From Bacteroidetes bacterium GWF2_33_38 (GTDB lineage: Bacteria > Bacteroidota > Bacteroidia > Bacteroidales > GWF2-33-38): a stretch of DNA of 61,138 nucleotides. The stretch spans positions 1 to 61,138 of the forward strand of contig MEOF01000058.1 in the NCBI GenBank assembly GCA_001769505.1, read 5' to 3'. A program made the position numbers and the translations under genes. Positions 1-8,670 of this stretch are shown one piece after another. Every line of letters starts with the position of its first letter. Within the stretch, counting starts at the first letter, position 1. The notes beneath the pieces were generated by a model that worked only from the letters and a program-made list of their open reading frames with translations, was not told the origin of the DNA and searched no databases.

Positions 1-114
1 TATTTTATGCTCATATTGAAACAGGGGAGTTATATATGAGTTCTTAAAATAAGAGGCTTACAAAAATTAACCGAACTATTGTAATCAAGAACTTGACTAA
101 AGAGGCTAACCGAA

Positions 115-873
115 TTAAAATTTAGGTAATCCGCTTCTCGTTGTTTTAAGTTTATATGTGAATTGATAAAGCATAACAAAGTACGAGTCGTTGGCTTTAG
201 AGTACTTATCAGAGTGATTATCTAAAAAATCTGAAGTGGTATATCGGTTTGATAACTCAATTCCAAAAGACCATTTTCGATTTATTCCATATTTAAAACC
301 AATACCAACAGGAATTGATAGTGCAGTTTTGTTATAAGTTCCCTGAGGAATATCAATTCCTTCTTTTTGAGCTTTAGGATCAAATATAACAACTCCAGCA
401 CCAAACAAAACGTAAGTATTTAAGTATTTGAACTTAAAATATTTGATGTTTGATAGTGAATATTTGCGTCCTGACCTTTCTTTTAAAATCGATAATTCTG
501 CTTGAATCGATGGTTCAATTATACTAGATGTGAAACTTAAGGCTCTCGCATTTCTACCTGGATCCGAAGTGTTTTTATCGTTTGCAGAAATACTTCCGTA
601 AATAAAATTTAATTTTAAAGCCACTCGTTCTATTACTTTGTATCTTGCAGCAAGGAATATTACAGGACGTGTGGATAAAATATCAACATCTTGAATTGAA
701 AATAAACCATGTTTGGCAGTTTTATTTGAGCCTCCTAAATCGCCCATGAAAAATGTATTCCCAACACCATAATTGACTTCATATCTCGAGCGTTTCCAAC
801 TTTGAGCTTGTATTGAACCAACACAAAGTTGAAAAAATGAAGTAATTAATAATATGGTAATCAGCCTATTCAT
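115..873 (-). CDS. Outer-membrane beta-barrel protein (DUF6089-like)
   Basis: About 252 residues with a signal peptide (hydrophobic stretch ending near SIQAQS), then alternating hydrophobic/polar strands and an early VNYGVGNTFFMGDLGG segment, typical of small Bacteroidota outer-membrane barrels with a GDLGG motif. An in-frame ATG exists at 894, but a consensus -7 box at 892-899 on this strand overlaps it, so the ATG at 873 is the better start. It is transcribed away from the rnf operon. No enzymatic motif is visible; a surface or assembly role is a guess. The family assignment is by pattern only. Confidence 0.6.
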   Translation of the reverse strand: MNRLITILLITSFFQLCVGSIQAQSWKRSRYEVNYGVGNTFFMGDLGGSNKTAKHGLFSIQDVDILSTRPVIFLAARYKVIERVALKLNFIYGSISANDKNTSDPGRNARALSFTSSIIEPSIQAELSILKERSGRKYSLSNIKYFKFKYLNTYVLFGAGVVIFDPKAQKEGIDIPQGTYNKTALSIPVGIGFKYGINRKWSFGIELSNRYTTSDFLDNHSDKYSKANDSYFVMLYQFTYKLKTTRSGLPKF

Positions 874-891
874 TTTAAGTAAAATAATACT

Positions 892-899
892 CAAATATA
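892..899 (-). promoter_or_regulatory. -7 promoter box TATATTTG
   Basis: On the minus strand this reads TATATTTG, a full match to the Bacteroidota TAnnTTTG box, about 19 bases upstream of the ATG at 873. A perfect palindrome lies immediately upstream of it. Confidence 0.5.
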
Positions 900-921
900 A
901 TATGAAGATTTTAAAAAAAAA

Positions 922-954
922 AATATTTATTTAGAATTATTCTAAATAAATATT
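922..954. repeat. Perfect 16-1-16 palindrome, possible operator
   Basis: Positions 922-937 are the exact reverse complement of 939-954, with one central base at 938. The site is AT-rich and lies in the divergent intergenic region next to the -7 box at 892-899, about where a -33 element would be. A one-base spacer favours a protein-binding DNA palindrome, though it could also fold as RNA. Confidence 0.5.
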
Positions 955-1154
955 AACAAATATTAGAAACAATGTTGAAAATATAATTAAGTATTTAAAT
1001 ATTAGGTTATTAGTTAGATTTATATAATATGCTTATTTATTTTATCCTTAGTACTGAACAATTATAATATCTAGCTCTTATTTAAATTAAAACTAAATAA
1101 CGATTAGGCTGAAAAAAAATGATGTAAAGCATAACATTTTTTTTTAAGGATATT

Positions 1155-1162
1155 TACTTTTG
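1155..1162 (+). promoter_or_regulatory. -7 promoter box TACTTTTG before rseC-rnf
   Basis: TACTTTTG matches TAnnTTTG and lies 17 bases before the ATG at 1180, leaving a short leader. No convincing -33 TTTG is seen at the right distance. Confidence 0.45.
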
Positions 1163-1179
1163 CCAAACAATTATAAGAG

Positions 1180-1596
1180 ATGAGTTCTAAAACAGTCGAA
1201 CATATTGGGTTCGTTCAAGAGATTAACGAAAATGTGATTAAAGTAAGCATTTTAAGTCAATCAGCTTGTGCTGCATGCCATGCAAAGGGAGCTTGTTCCT
1301 CTTCTGATATGCAAGACAAAATTATTGAAGTTAAGTCGTTTAATAATTCATTTTCTTTGGGCGAAAAGGTAAATGTTATTCTGCAAGAATCTCTTGGTGT
1401 GAAAGCTATGATATTGGGGTATTTGTTTCCATTGATTGTTGTGCTAATATCTATTGTTATTACTACAAACCTAACCTCTAGTGAAGGAATTGCTGGCTTG
1501 ATTTCAATTTCAACATTAATTCCTTATTATTTTATGATTTATCTTTTTAAAAATAAATTAAGTAAAACATTTTCGTTTGCAATTAAAAAACTTTAA
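1180..1596 (+). CDS. RseC/MucC-family protein (SoxR-reducing/Rnf-associated)
   Basis: 138 residues. The N-terminal soluble part carries a Cys cluster (CAACHAKGACS, about residues 29-39), and two membrane segments follow at about 72-93 and 96-118, the arrangement of the RseC/MucC family. In Bacteroidota this gene commonly leads the rnf operon; here it ends 9 bases before rnfB and has its own -7 box. The family is linked to SoxR reduction and to Rnf/Rsx membrane complexes, so a role in assembling or maintaining the redox centres is plausible but inferred. Confidence 0.85.
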   Translation: MSSKTVEHIGFVQEINENVIKVSILSQSACAACHAKGACSSSDMQDKIIEVKSFNNSFSLGEKVNVILQESLGVKAMILGYLFPLIVVLISIVITTNLTSSEGIAGLISISTLIPYYFMIYLFKNKLSKTFSFAIKKL

Positions 1597-1605
1597 TCAA
1601 TATAT

Positions 1606-2520
1606 ATGGATTCAACAATTTTATATACAATTATTTCATTAACAGCCATAGGAGTGGTTTCGGCAATGATTTTATATGTAGTTGCTCAAAAATTTAAAGT
1701 AATCGAAGACCCTCGTATTGATGATGCTGCAAATTCTTTACCTGGTGCAAACTGCGGTGGATGTGGATATCCCGGATGTCGAGGTTTTGCTGAAGCTTGT
1801 GTTAAGGCTGAAACTTTTGATGATTTATTTTGCCCTGTTGGCGGAAATGAAACGATGAAAATTGTTGCAAAAGCTATAGGCAAAGAAGCCGTTGAAAAAG
1901 CACCAATGATTGCTGTTGTTCGTTGTAGTGGAACCTATGAAAATAGACAAAAATTAAATATTTATGATGGAGCAGTTTCATGTGCAATTTCATCAGCTCT
2001 TTATAGTGGAGATACTGGTTGTAAGAATGGATGCTTGGGTTTAGGCGATTGCGTAAGTGTATGTAAATTCGATGCTATATTTATTGATAAAAAAACAGGA
2101 TTGCCAGTCGTTGACGAAGAAAAATGTACTGCCTGCGGTGCTTGTGTAAAAGCTTGTCCAAAACTTGTTATTGAGTTGCGTAAAAAAGGACCAAAAAGTA
2201 AACGAATATTTGTCAGCTGCATAAATACTGATAAAGGAGCCTTAGCTAAGAAGAGTTGTAGTGTTGCTTGTATTGCTTGTAAAGCTTGCTTAAAAGCTTG
2301 TCCTCACGATGCTATTGTTGTCGAAAATCTTATAGCATACATTGATTTCGAAAAGTGTAAATTATGCAGAAAATGCGTAGATGTTTGCCCAACAGGCTCG
2401 ATTTTAGAATTAAATTTTCCTCCTAAAAAGGAAAAGCCAGCAGATGAAAATGCACAGAAAAATGATATAAGTTCGGAAACTAATGCTGGTGTTGCAGCTA
2501 CAATTGAAAAGAAAGAATAA
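1606..2520 (+). CDS. rnfB: Rnf electron transport complex subunit B
   Basis: 304 residues: an N-terminal membrane anchor (about 4-26), then the 4Fe-4S Fe-S domain with CGGCGYPGC near residue 50 and a later Cys, then ferredoxin-type clusters with CGACVKACP, CIACKACLKACP and CKLCRKCVDVCP. RnfB passes electrons from ferredoxin into the membrane Rnf complex. The length and Cys pattern fit the multi-cluster anaerobe form of RnfB. The last 35 or so residues are a charged low-complexity tail. Second gene of the operon, 24 bases before rnfC. Confidence 0.95.
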   Translation: MDSTILYTIISLTAIGVVSAMILYVVAQKFKVIEDPRIDDAANSLPGANCGGCGYPGCRGFAEACVKAETFDDLFCPVGGNETMKIVAKAIGKEAVEKAPMIAVVRCSGTYENRQKLNIYDGAVSCAISSALYSGDTGCKNGCLGLGDCVSVCKFDAIFIDKKTGLPVVDEEKCTACGACVKACPKLVIELRKKGPKSKRIFVSCINTDKGALAKKSCSVACIACKACLKACPHDAIVVENLIAYIDFEKCKLCRKCVDVCPTGSILELNFPPKKEKPADENAQKNDISSETNAGVAATIEKKE

Positions 2521-2544
2521 TAATATTAATTAAAATATTGTAAA

Positions 2545-3876
2545 GTGTTGAAGACATTTCCAAAAGGTGGTGTTCATCCTCCAGAAAATAAAATTTCGAA
2601 AGAAAGAAAAATTGAGGAATTGCAGTTACCAAAAACTGTAACAATTCCAATATCACAACATATTGGAGCTCCATCGACACCTATTGTTAATAAAGGCGAT
2701 AAGGTTAAAGTTGGTCAATTAATTGCCAAAAGTTCTGGCTTTGTGTCAACCAATATTCATTCGTCGGTTTCGGGAGTGGTTAATAAGCTTGAAGAAATGC
2801 TTGATAGTAGCGGATATAAGCGATTATCGATAGTTATTGATGTTGAAGGAGACGAATGGCTTGATACCATTGATAGAAGTAAAAATATTAAAAAGGAAGT
2901 TACCGCAAGCCAAGAGGAAATTATTAATAAAATTTTGGACTCTGGTATTGTTGGTCTTGGTGGAGCAACCTTTCCTTCGCATGTAAAATTATCGATTCCA
3001 AAAGGAAAAACAGCGGAGTATCTTATCATCAATGGGGTAGAATGCGAACCTTATTTAACATCTGACCACAGATTGATGCTCGAGAAAGCAGATGAAATGC
3101 TTGTCGGAATAGAAATATTGATGAAAGCTATAAATGTTAATAAGGCATTTATTGGAATTGAGAACAATAAACCCGATGCAATTGCTCATTTAATCGAGAA
3201 AGCAAAATCATATAAGGGAATAGAAGTTCATGCGTTAAAAGTTCAATATCCACAGGGAGGAGAGAAGCAGTTAATAAAAGCTCTTATTAATCGAGAAGTA
3301 CCTTCAGGTGGGTTACCAGTAGATGTTGGAGCAGTTGTTCATAATGTTGGAACTGCCTTTGCTGTTTATGAAGCTGTTCAAAAAAATAAACCTTTGTTCG
3401 AAAGAGTTGTAAGCGTTACTGGAAAAAATTTAAATCAGACAGCTAATTATTTAGTGCGTATCGGGACTTCGGTTAACGAACTTATTGAGGCAGTAGGTGG
3501 TTTGCCATTAGATACAGGTAAAGTTGTGAATGGAGGTCCAATGATGGGAAAAGCAATCGGGTCAACCGATGTACCTGTAACAAAAGGAACTTCAGGAATT
3601 TTATTATTTTCAGAAAAAGAATCGAAAAGAAAAGATGTTTACAATTGCATCCGTTGTGGTAAATGCGTTTCGGTATGCCCAATGGGATTAGAGCCATTTT
3701 TACTTATGACATTGAGTGAAAAAGCAATTTGGGACAGAGTTGAATCGGAAAAAGCAATGGATTGTATTGAGTGTGGTTCATGCAGCTATACATGTCCATC
3801 GAGCCGACCATTATTAGACTTTATAAGATTAGGAAAATCTTCCGTATTAAAAATTATTAGAACAAGACAAAAATAA
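2545..3876 (+). CDS. rnfC: Rnf electron transport complex subunit C
   Basis: 443 residues. Begins MLKTF..GGVHPPENK, the typical RnfC start; the first codon is GTG at 2545, directly followed by a TTG that could also serve. A glycine-rich flavin/NADH-site segment (GLGGATFPSHVK) lies near residue 134, with an SLBB-type region after it. Two 4Fe-4S motifs begin at C368 (CIRCGKCVSVCP) and C407 (CIECGSCSYTCP). RnfC is the peripheral NAD(H)-oxidoreductase subunit. Its TAA overlaps the rnfD ATG by one base (TAATG), implying translational coupling. Confidence 0.96.
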   Translation: MLKTFPKGGVHPPENKISKERKIEELQLPKTVTIPISQHIGAPSTPIVNKGDKVKVGQLIAKSSGFVSTNIHSSVSGVVNKLEEMLDSSGYKRLSIVIDVEGDEWLDTIDRSKNIKKEVTASQEEIINKILDSGIVGLGGATFPSHVKLSIPKGKTAEYLIINGVECEPYLTSDHRLMLEKADEMLVGIEILMKAINVNKAFIGIENNKPDAIAHLIEKAKSYKGIEVHALKVQYPQGGEKQLIKALINREVPSGGLPVDVGAVVHNVGTAFAVYEAVQKNKPLFERVVSVTGKNLNQTANYLVRIGTSVNELIEAVGGLPLDTGKVVNGGPMMGKAIGSTDVPVTKGTSGILLFSEKESKRKDVYNCIRCGKCVSVCPMGLEPFLLMTLSEKAIWDRVESEKAMDCIECGSCSYTCPSSRPLLDFIRLGKSSVLKIIRTRQK

Positions 3877-4874
3877 TGAATAAACAAATATTAACAGTTT
3901 CGCCGTCTCCACACGTTTATGGAAAAGAATCCGTAAAAAGTATAATGTATGGAGTTATCATAGCGATGATACCAGCCTTTGCTGTATCACTATTTTATTT
4001 CGGATTGAGTGCTCTTTTTGTAACATTAGTAGCCGTTATTTCTTGCATAGCTTTTGAGTGGTTAATTCAAAAATTTATACTCAAAAATGAACCTTCAATT
4101 TCAGATGGTTCAGCAATTATCACAGGAATGTTACTAGCTTTTAATGTTCCGAGTAATCTTCCTATATGGATGATTGTAGTAGGAAGTCTAGTGGCAATTG
4201 GTGTTGCTAAAATGTCGTTTGGTGGTTTAGGAAACAACCCTTTTAATCCTGCTTTGGTTGGTCGTGTATTTTTACTGATTTCATTTCCAGTTGACATGAC
4301 AAGTTGGCCAAAACCAAGTGTATTAAATATGAATTTGGTAGATGTGCAAACTGGAGCAACGCCTTTAGCTGTTATTAAAGAAGGAGTAAAAAATGGTCAA
4401 CAAGTTTCGGATTTATTGAACACCCTTCCATCGTACTTTGAAATGTTTATTGGAAATATTGGAGGCTCGTTAGGAGAAGTTTCAGCAATAGCATTGATTA
4501 TAGGAGGAATTTATCTATTGATAAAAAAAATAATCACTTGGCATATTCCGGTTTCAATGTTAGGAACTATGGTTATATTTTCGGGAATATTGTATTTGGT
4601 AAATCCTGATTTGTACGTTGATCCACTATTTCACCTTCTAACAGGAGGGGCATTGCTAGGTGCAATTTTTATGGCAACTGATATGGTAACATCTCCTATG
4701 CATCCTATGTCGATGATTATTTTTGGAGTAGGTATAGGCCTACTAACAATTTTAATTAGAGTATTCGGAGCATATCCAGAAGGGGTATCATTTGCAATTT
4801 TAATTATGAATGCATTTGTTCCTTTGTTGAATAAAATTAAACCAAAACGTTTTGGGGAAACGAAGAAGGTATAA
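3876..4874 (+). CDS. rnfD: Rnf electron transport complex subunit D
   Basis: 332 residues with about eight to nine membrane helices, of the NqrB/RnfD family. The covalent-FMN region is visible as TGATPL near residues 159-164, with the acceptor Thr at about T162. It forms part of the ion-translocating membrane core. Overlaps rnfC by one base. The stop codon lies inside a short tandem repeat that continues into the unusually wide 115-base gap before rnfG. Confidence 0.95.
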   Translation: MNKQILTVSPSPHVYGKESVKSIMYGVIIAMIPAFAVSLFYFGLSALFVTLVAVISCIAFEWLIQKFILKNEPSISDGSAIITGMLLAFNVPSNLPIWMIVVGSLVAIGVAKMSFGGLGNNPFNPALVGRVFLLISFPVDMTSWPKPSVLNMNLVDVQTGATPLAVIKEGVKNGQQVSDLLNTLPSYFEMFIGNIGGSLGEVSAIALIIGGIYLLIKKIITWHIPVSMLGTMVIFSGILYLVNPDLYVDPLFHLLTGGALLGAIFMATDMVTSPMHPMSMIIFGVGIGLLTILIRVFGAYPEGVSFAILIMNAFVPLLNKIKPKRFGETKKV

Positions 4875-4901
4875 GGGTATAAAGGTATAAGGATATAAAG
4901 G
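4866..4901 (+). repeat. Short tandem repeat (GGTATAA-type, about 4 copies)
   Basis: Four imperfect 8-9 base units of the form AAGGTATA run from the last codons of rnfD into the intergenic gap. They are followed by AATTACGAATTACG, whose reverse complement recurs after a similar tandem array near 48970. Confidence 0.6.
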
Positions 4902-4942
4902 AAAATTACGAATTACGATTTGAAAACAAAATAATAAATACA

Positions 4943-4976
4943 TTTCTTTAAATCCCCCTTTGGGGGTTTGGGGGTT
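4943..4976 (+). repeat. CCCCCTTTGGGGG palindromic intergenic repeat
   Basis: The sequence TCCCCCTTTGGGGG is followed by TTTGGGGGTT, so the C-tract can pair with either of two G-tracts. This resembles an interspersed hairpin repeat seen between genes of many Bacteroidota. It sits inside the rnf operon between rnfD and rnfG. Confidence 0.55.
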
Positions 4977-4989
4977 AAAAATAAAAAAT

Positions 4990-5562
4990 ATGGCACAAAA
5001 AGAGTCGAATTTTACAAATATGGTACTAACACTGATGGTAATTTCATTGGTGTCGGCATCAGCACTTGCTTTTATAAACAAAGTAACCAAAGAACCAATT
5101 GCAAAATCGGTAATGGCGAAAAAAGTTGAAGCAATTAAACAAGTTGTTCCAGAGTTTAACAACGACCCAATTGCTGAAATGCAAACAATTGAATTAGCTG
5201 ATGGAAAATTAGAAATTTATCCAGCAAAAAAAGATGGAAAATTGGTTGGAACTGCTGTGAAAACTTTTACAGATAAAGGTTTTAGCGGACACATAGAATT
5301 AATGATTGGATTAGATACCGCAAAATCAATTGTAAATATTTCAGTTTTGCAACAAAAAGAAACGCCCGGTTTGGGAACAAAAATGGCTGAACCTTTGTTT
5401 AAAAATCAGTTTAACGGAAAAAATCCATCTTCATTCAAATTAAAAGTAAAAAAAGATGGTGGCGATGTTGATGCAATTACCGCAGCAACAATAAGTTCGA
5501 GAGCATTTTGCGATGCAATTCAAAAAGTTTATGACAATATACAAGAAGGAGGTAAAAAATGA
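4990..5562 (+). CDS. rnfG: Rnf electron transport complex subunit G
   Basis: 190 residues from the ATG at 4990. The open frame extends to 4960, but that part is translated intergenic repeat, so the later ATG is chosen. One N-terminal membrane helix (about 8-30) and a periplasmic FMN-binding domain. The covalent flavin signature reads DAITAATISS, with the acceptor Thr near T167; the usual S/TGAT glycine is Ala here, a common variant. Accepts electrons on the periplasmic face. ATGA overlap with rnfE. Confidence 0.93.
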   Translation: MAQKESNFTNMVLTLMVISLVSASALAFINKVTKEPIAKSVMAKKVEAIKQVVPEFNNDPIAEMQTIELADGKLEIYPAKKDGKLVGTAVKTFTDKGFSGHIELMIGLDTAKSIVNISVLQQKETPGLGTKMAEPLFKNQFNGKNPSSFKLKVKKDGGDVDAITAATISSRAFCDAIQKVYDNIQEGGKK

Positions 5563-6146
5563 ACCAAATGAAAAATTTCACCAAAGGATTTATTCGTGAA
5601 AATCCAATTTTAGTATTAATTCTTGGAACTTGTCCTACGTTGGCAACCACTTCATCGGGAATTAACGGCTTGGGAATGGGTTTGGCTACAACTTTCGTTT
5701 TGATTGGTTCAAACGTGGTTATTTCGATGATTTCGAACTTAATACCGAGCAAAGTTCGTATTCCTGCTTACGTTGTTGTAATTGCAACTTTTGTAACCAT
5801 TGTTGACCTTTTAATGCAAGCTTACACGCCAGCTTTATACGACCAATTAGGAATTTTTATTCCGTTAATTGTGGTAAACTGTATTGTTTTGGGTCGTGCC
5901 GAAGCGTTTGCAAATAAAAACTCTGTACTTTCATCATTTTTCGATGGATTTGGAATGGGATTAGGTTTTGCAATGGCATTGTTGATTTTAGGAACAATTC
6001 GCGAAGTTCTTGGAAACGGTTCAATTTTAGGACATAAATTTATTGAAGGCGACGGAATTTTAGTGTTTATTTTAGCTCCCGGAGCTTTCATCGCATTAGG
6101 ATTTTTAATTGCAATTGTAAACAGAATTAAAGCAAAAATGAATTAA
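5559..6146 (+). CDS. rnfE: Rnf electron transport complex subunit E
   Basis: 195 residues, six membrane helices, NqrD/RnfE family. N-terminal FIRENPILVLILGTCPTLA and the half-membrane Cys of the GTCP segment are diagnostic; paired with RnfA it holds the membrane Fe-S centre of the ion pump. Starts in a 4-base ATGA overlap with rnfG, with a good GGAGG sequence just upstream (rare in this window). Rnf E and A are inverted-topology homologues. Confidence 0.95.
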   Translation: MNQMKNFTKGFIRENPILVLILGTCPTLATTSSGINGLGMGLATTFVLIGSNVVISMISNLIPSKVRIPAYVVVIATFVTIVDLLMQAYTPALYDQLGIFIPLIVVNCIVLGRAEAFANKNSVLSSFFDGFGMGLGFAMALLILGTIREVLGNGSILGHKFIEGDGILVFILAPGAFIALGFLIAIVNRIKAKMN

Positions 6147-6158
6147 TATTTTAAATAT

Positions 6159-6731
6159 ATGGAATACATAATTATAATTATATCGGCAATATTTGTAAAC
6201 AACATAGTTTTAGCTCAATTTTTGGGAATTTGTCCATTTTTGGGTGTTTCAAACAAAGTTGGAACTGCAATTGGAATGACCGCAGCAGTTACTTTCGTGA
6301 TAATTCTTGCTACCATTGTAACATATTTGGCTCAAAAATACATTTTAGATGTTTTTGGAATTCAATATATGCAAACGGTAACTTTTATTTTGGTAATTGC
6401 AGCTTTAGTTCAAATGGTTGAAATTATTTTGAAAAAAGTTAGTCCCCCACTTTATCAAGCTTTGGGAATTTATTTACCATTGATAACAACAAATTGTGCA
6501 GTTTTAGGCGTTGCAATTTTAACTATTCAAAAAGATTACAATTTGTTAGAAGGCGTTGTTTATGGAACTTCAATTTCGCTTGGATTTGGTTTTGCATTGG
6601 TAATTTTTGCAGGAATTCGTGAACAAATGGATTTAGTGAAAATACCAAAAGGAATGCAAGGAATTCCAATTGCATTGGTAACTGCTGGAATTTTAGCTTT
6701 AGCTTTTATGGGATTTGCGGGGTTGGTTTAA
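6159..6731 (+). CDS. rnfA: Rnf electron transport complex subunit A
   Basis: 190 residues, six membrane helices, NqrE/RnfA family. The Cys-containing segment LGICPFLG near residue 25 matches the conserved Cys of the membrane Fe-S site shared with RnfE. Twelve bases after rnfE and the last gene of the operon; the next gene is convergent, with 17 bases between stops and no clear hairpin terminator. Confidence 0.95.
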   Translation: MEYIIIIISAIFVNNIVLAQFLGICPFLGVSNKVGTAIGMTAAVTFVIILATIVTYLAQKYILDVFGIQYMQTVTFILVIAALVQMVEIILKKVSPPLYQALGIYLPLITTNCAVLGVAILTIQKDYNLLEGVVYGTSISLGFGFALVIFAGIREQMDLVKIPKGMQGIPIALVTAGILALAFMGFAGLV

Positions 6732-6748
6732 TTTACCAATTGAAACAA

Positions 6749-7462
6749 TTATAAGGTATTTTTACTCAAAAAAGCTAAAAATTTATCTTTATATTGTTCG
6801 CTTATAGGAATATAAATATTTCCAATTACGATTCTTGATCTGTCAATTATTTTTACACTATCGAGGTTTACAATAAACGAGCGATGAACTCTCATGAATT
6901 TTGTTTCTGATAATTTTTGTTCAATAGCTTTCATTGAACTTATTGATAAAATAGGTTTATTATCATTTTTTACATAAACTTTAATGTAATCTTTCAGTCC
7001 TTCGATATACGTTATATCGTTTAAATTTATTCTTTTAATTTTATAATCTGATTTGAGAAAAATGAAATCAGCATCGGCTTCAATTTCATTACCGACTTTG
7101 TTTTCGAGATCAATTATTTTTTTTGCTTTTTTTGCAGCGATAAGAAATTCATCATATTCAAAAGGCTTAAGTAAATAATCGACAGCGTGTAACTTAAATC
7201 CTTCAATTGCATACGAATCGAAAGCTGTAGTAAAAACAATTTTTGTTGCATTATCCAATGTTCTTGCAAATTCGGTTCCTGAAAGGTCAGGCATTTTAAT
7301 ATCCAAAAAAATCAAATCTACAGTGCTTTGATCGATAAATTCCATTGCAGATAGCGGATTGTCAAATGTTCCCTGAAAATTGAGAAAAGGTGTTTTTTTT
7401 ATGTATTCTTCAACTAATTGTAAGGCAAGAGGCTCATCGTCAATAGCAATTGTACGTATCAT
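6749..7462 (-). CDS. LytTR-family response regulator
   Basis: 237 residues: receiver domain (1-120) with acidic pocket D8/D9, phospho-acceptor D54 (LIFLDIKMPD) and K near 103 (LLKPFEYDEF), then a LytTR DNA-binding domain (about 135-235; MRVHRSFIVNLDSV motif). It acts as a transcription regulator in the cytoplasm. The gene overlaps the sensor kinase upstream by four bases, so the two form an operon and almost certainly a cognate pair. Target genes are not indicated by the sequence. Confidence 0.93.
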   Translation of the reverse strand: MIRTIAIDDEPLALQLVEEYIKKTPFLNFQGTFDNPLSAMEFIDQSTVDLIFLDIKMPDLSGTEFARTLDNATKIVFTTAFDSYAIEGFKLHAVDYLLKPFEYDEFLIAAKKAKKIIDLENKVGNEIEADADFIFLKSDYKIKRINLNDITYIEGLKDYIKVYVKNDNKPILSISSMKAIEQKLSETKFMRVHRSFIVNLDSVKIIDRSRIVIGNIYIPISEQYKDKFLAFLSKNTL

Positions 7463-8547
7463 GTGTTGTTTTTTTCGTTTGTGAATTGAACGGTTAAATA
7501 AACTTCGAAAATGTTGTTTTTATCGCTTATTACTAAGGTGTGATTAGTCGGAAATAGGAGTTGCAATCGTTTCGATACATTTTCAAGTCCGATTCCCATT
7601 GATGATATATGCGAATCTTCATTTTTAAATATTGTATTTATACATAAAAATGAGATATCGTCTTTGGTAACATCCATTTCGATTTTTATTTTCGAGTCTT
7701 CGCGGTAACTAACCCCATATTTAAATGCGTTTTCGATAAATGGAACAAACAGCAGCGGAGGAAATTGAATTTCGCAAAATTTACTGGGGAAGTTTATATT
7801 TAACTCGACCTTATTTGATAATCGGAGTTTCATCAACTCAATATAATTTTGCATAAATTCAATGTCTTGAGACAAGGTAACATTGTCATTTTCAGATTTA
7901 TGTAAAACATATCTCATAAGTTTAGAGAGTTGAAGAACTGCTTTTTGTGCATTTTCAGTATCGAATTGAATTAGCGAATATATATTATTGAGTGTATTAA
8001 AAAAGAAATGCGGGTTTATTTGATTTTTTAGAAATGCTAATTCTGAATTAATTTTTGCTTTTTCAATTTCTTTTTGCTTTTTCTCATTTTTGAAAAGTTT
8101 TTCGGAAAATCGCAGACCAAATCCAAAACTTGATATTAAAACTGAAGTAAGAATGAAGTTGTAAGTAGGCCAATTTTTAGAAGGTCGAGGATGTTTTTTT
8201 ATATCCTGGTTCATTTTCATGATAAACTCGGGTGGTGGCATCATTTTATTTTCACGCATTGGATTATTATCAAATTTTTCGTAAACAAACGACATAATAA
8301 CAATTAGAACTGAAGCAAATAAAAAATAAAGACTTTTACGTTTCTTGAAAAAAAAGTAAGGAATCAACCAAAAATAATTGATGTAAAAAATAAGAATGAA
8401 AATACCTGTTTGATAGAAACTTCTGACTAAAAACTTATCATCGTTGGACGAATCGATGTACAAAAAGTAGGATGGAAGAATAAATAATATAATCCAAGCA
8501 ACAATGTGAAGTGAAAAAACCAGTTTTCTGCCAGCGAAGAACGACAT
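7459..8547 (-). CDS. LytS-type sensor histidine kinase
   Basis: 362 residues. Four or so membrane segments in the first 160 residues, no extracellular ligand domain of note, then the His_kinase (PF06580-type) core with FLKNQINPHFFFNTLNN; the phospho-acceptor is H180. A C-terminal ATPase domain follows (PFIENAFKYG N-box; GIGLENVSKRL G-box). The membrane part probably senses a hydrophobic or envelope cue. Partner of the overlapping LytTR regulator. Confidence 0.93.
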   Translation of the reverse strand: MSFFAGRKLVFSLHIVAWIILFILPSYFLYIDSSNDDKFLVRSFYQTGIFILIFYINYFWLIPYFFFKKRKSLYFLFASVLIVIMSFVYEKFDNNPMRENKMMPPPEFIMKMNQDIKKHPRPSKNWPTYNFILTSVLISSFGFGLRFSEKLFKNEKKQKEIEKAKINSELAFLKNQINPHFFFNTLNNIYSLIQFDTENAQKAVLQLSKLMRYVLHKSENDNVTLSQDIEFMQNYIELMKLRLSNKVELNINFPSKFCEIQFPPLLFVPFIENAFKYGVSYREDSKIKIEMDVTKDDISFLCINTIFKNEDSHISSMGIGLENVSKRLQLLFPTNHTLVISDKNNIFEVYLTVQFTNEKNNT

Positions 8548-8670
8548 ATTTCGTAATTTAATTTATCACTAATTTAGGTGTAAAGATAAGTAATCTAACT
8601 TAAGGGTAAAAAAAGAAAAGACGATTTGTTCTTATTTACATACCAAATTGGGTTATTTAAGTTTATATTT

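Larger units (their letters stand above)
874..1179. other. Divergent intergenic region before rnf
   Basis: This 306-base gap holds the minus-strand -7 box, the palindrome at 922-954 and a plus-strand -7 box at 1155-1162. The rest is AT-rich sequence in which I see no gene or RNA. Confidence 0.6.

Noticed and set aside
4960-4989. N-terminal extension of RnfG (MGVWGLKIKN)
   Set aside because: Encoded by the intergenic GGGGG repeat; RnfG homologues begin close to the later ATG at 4990.
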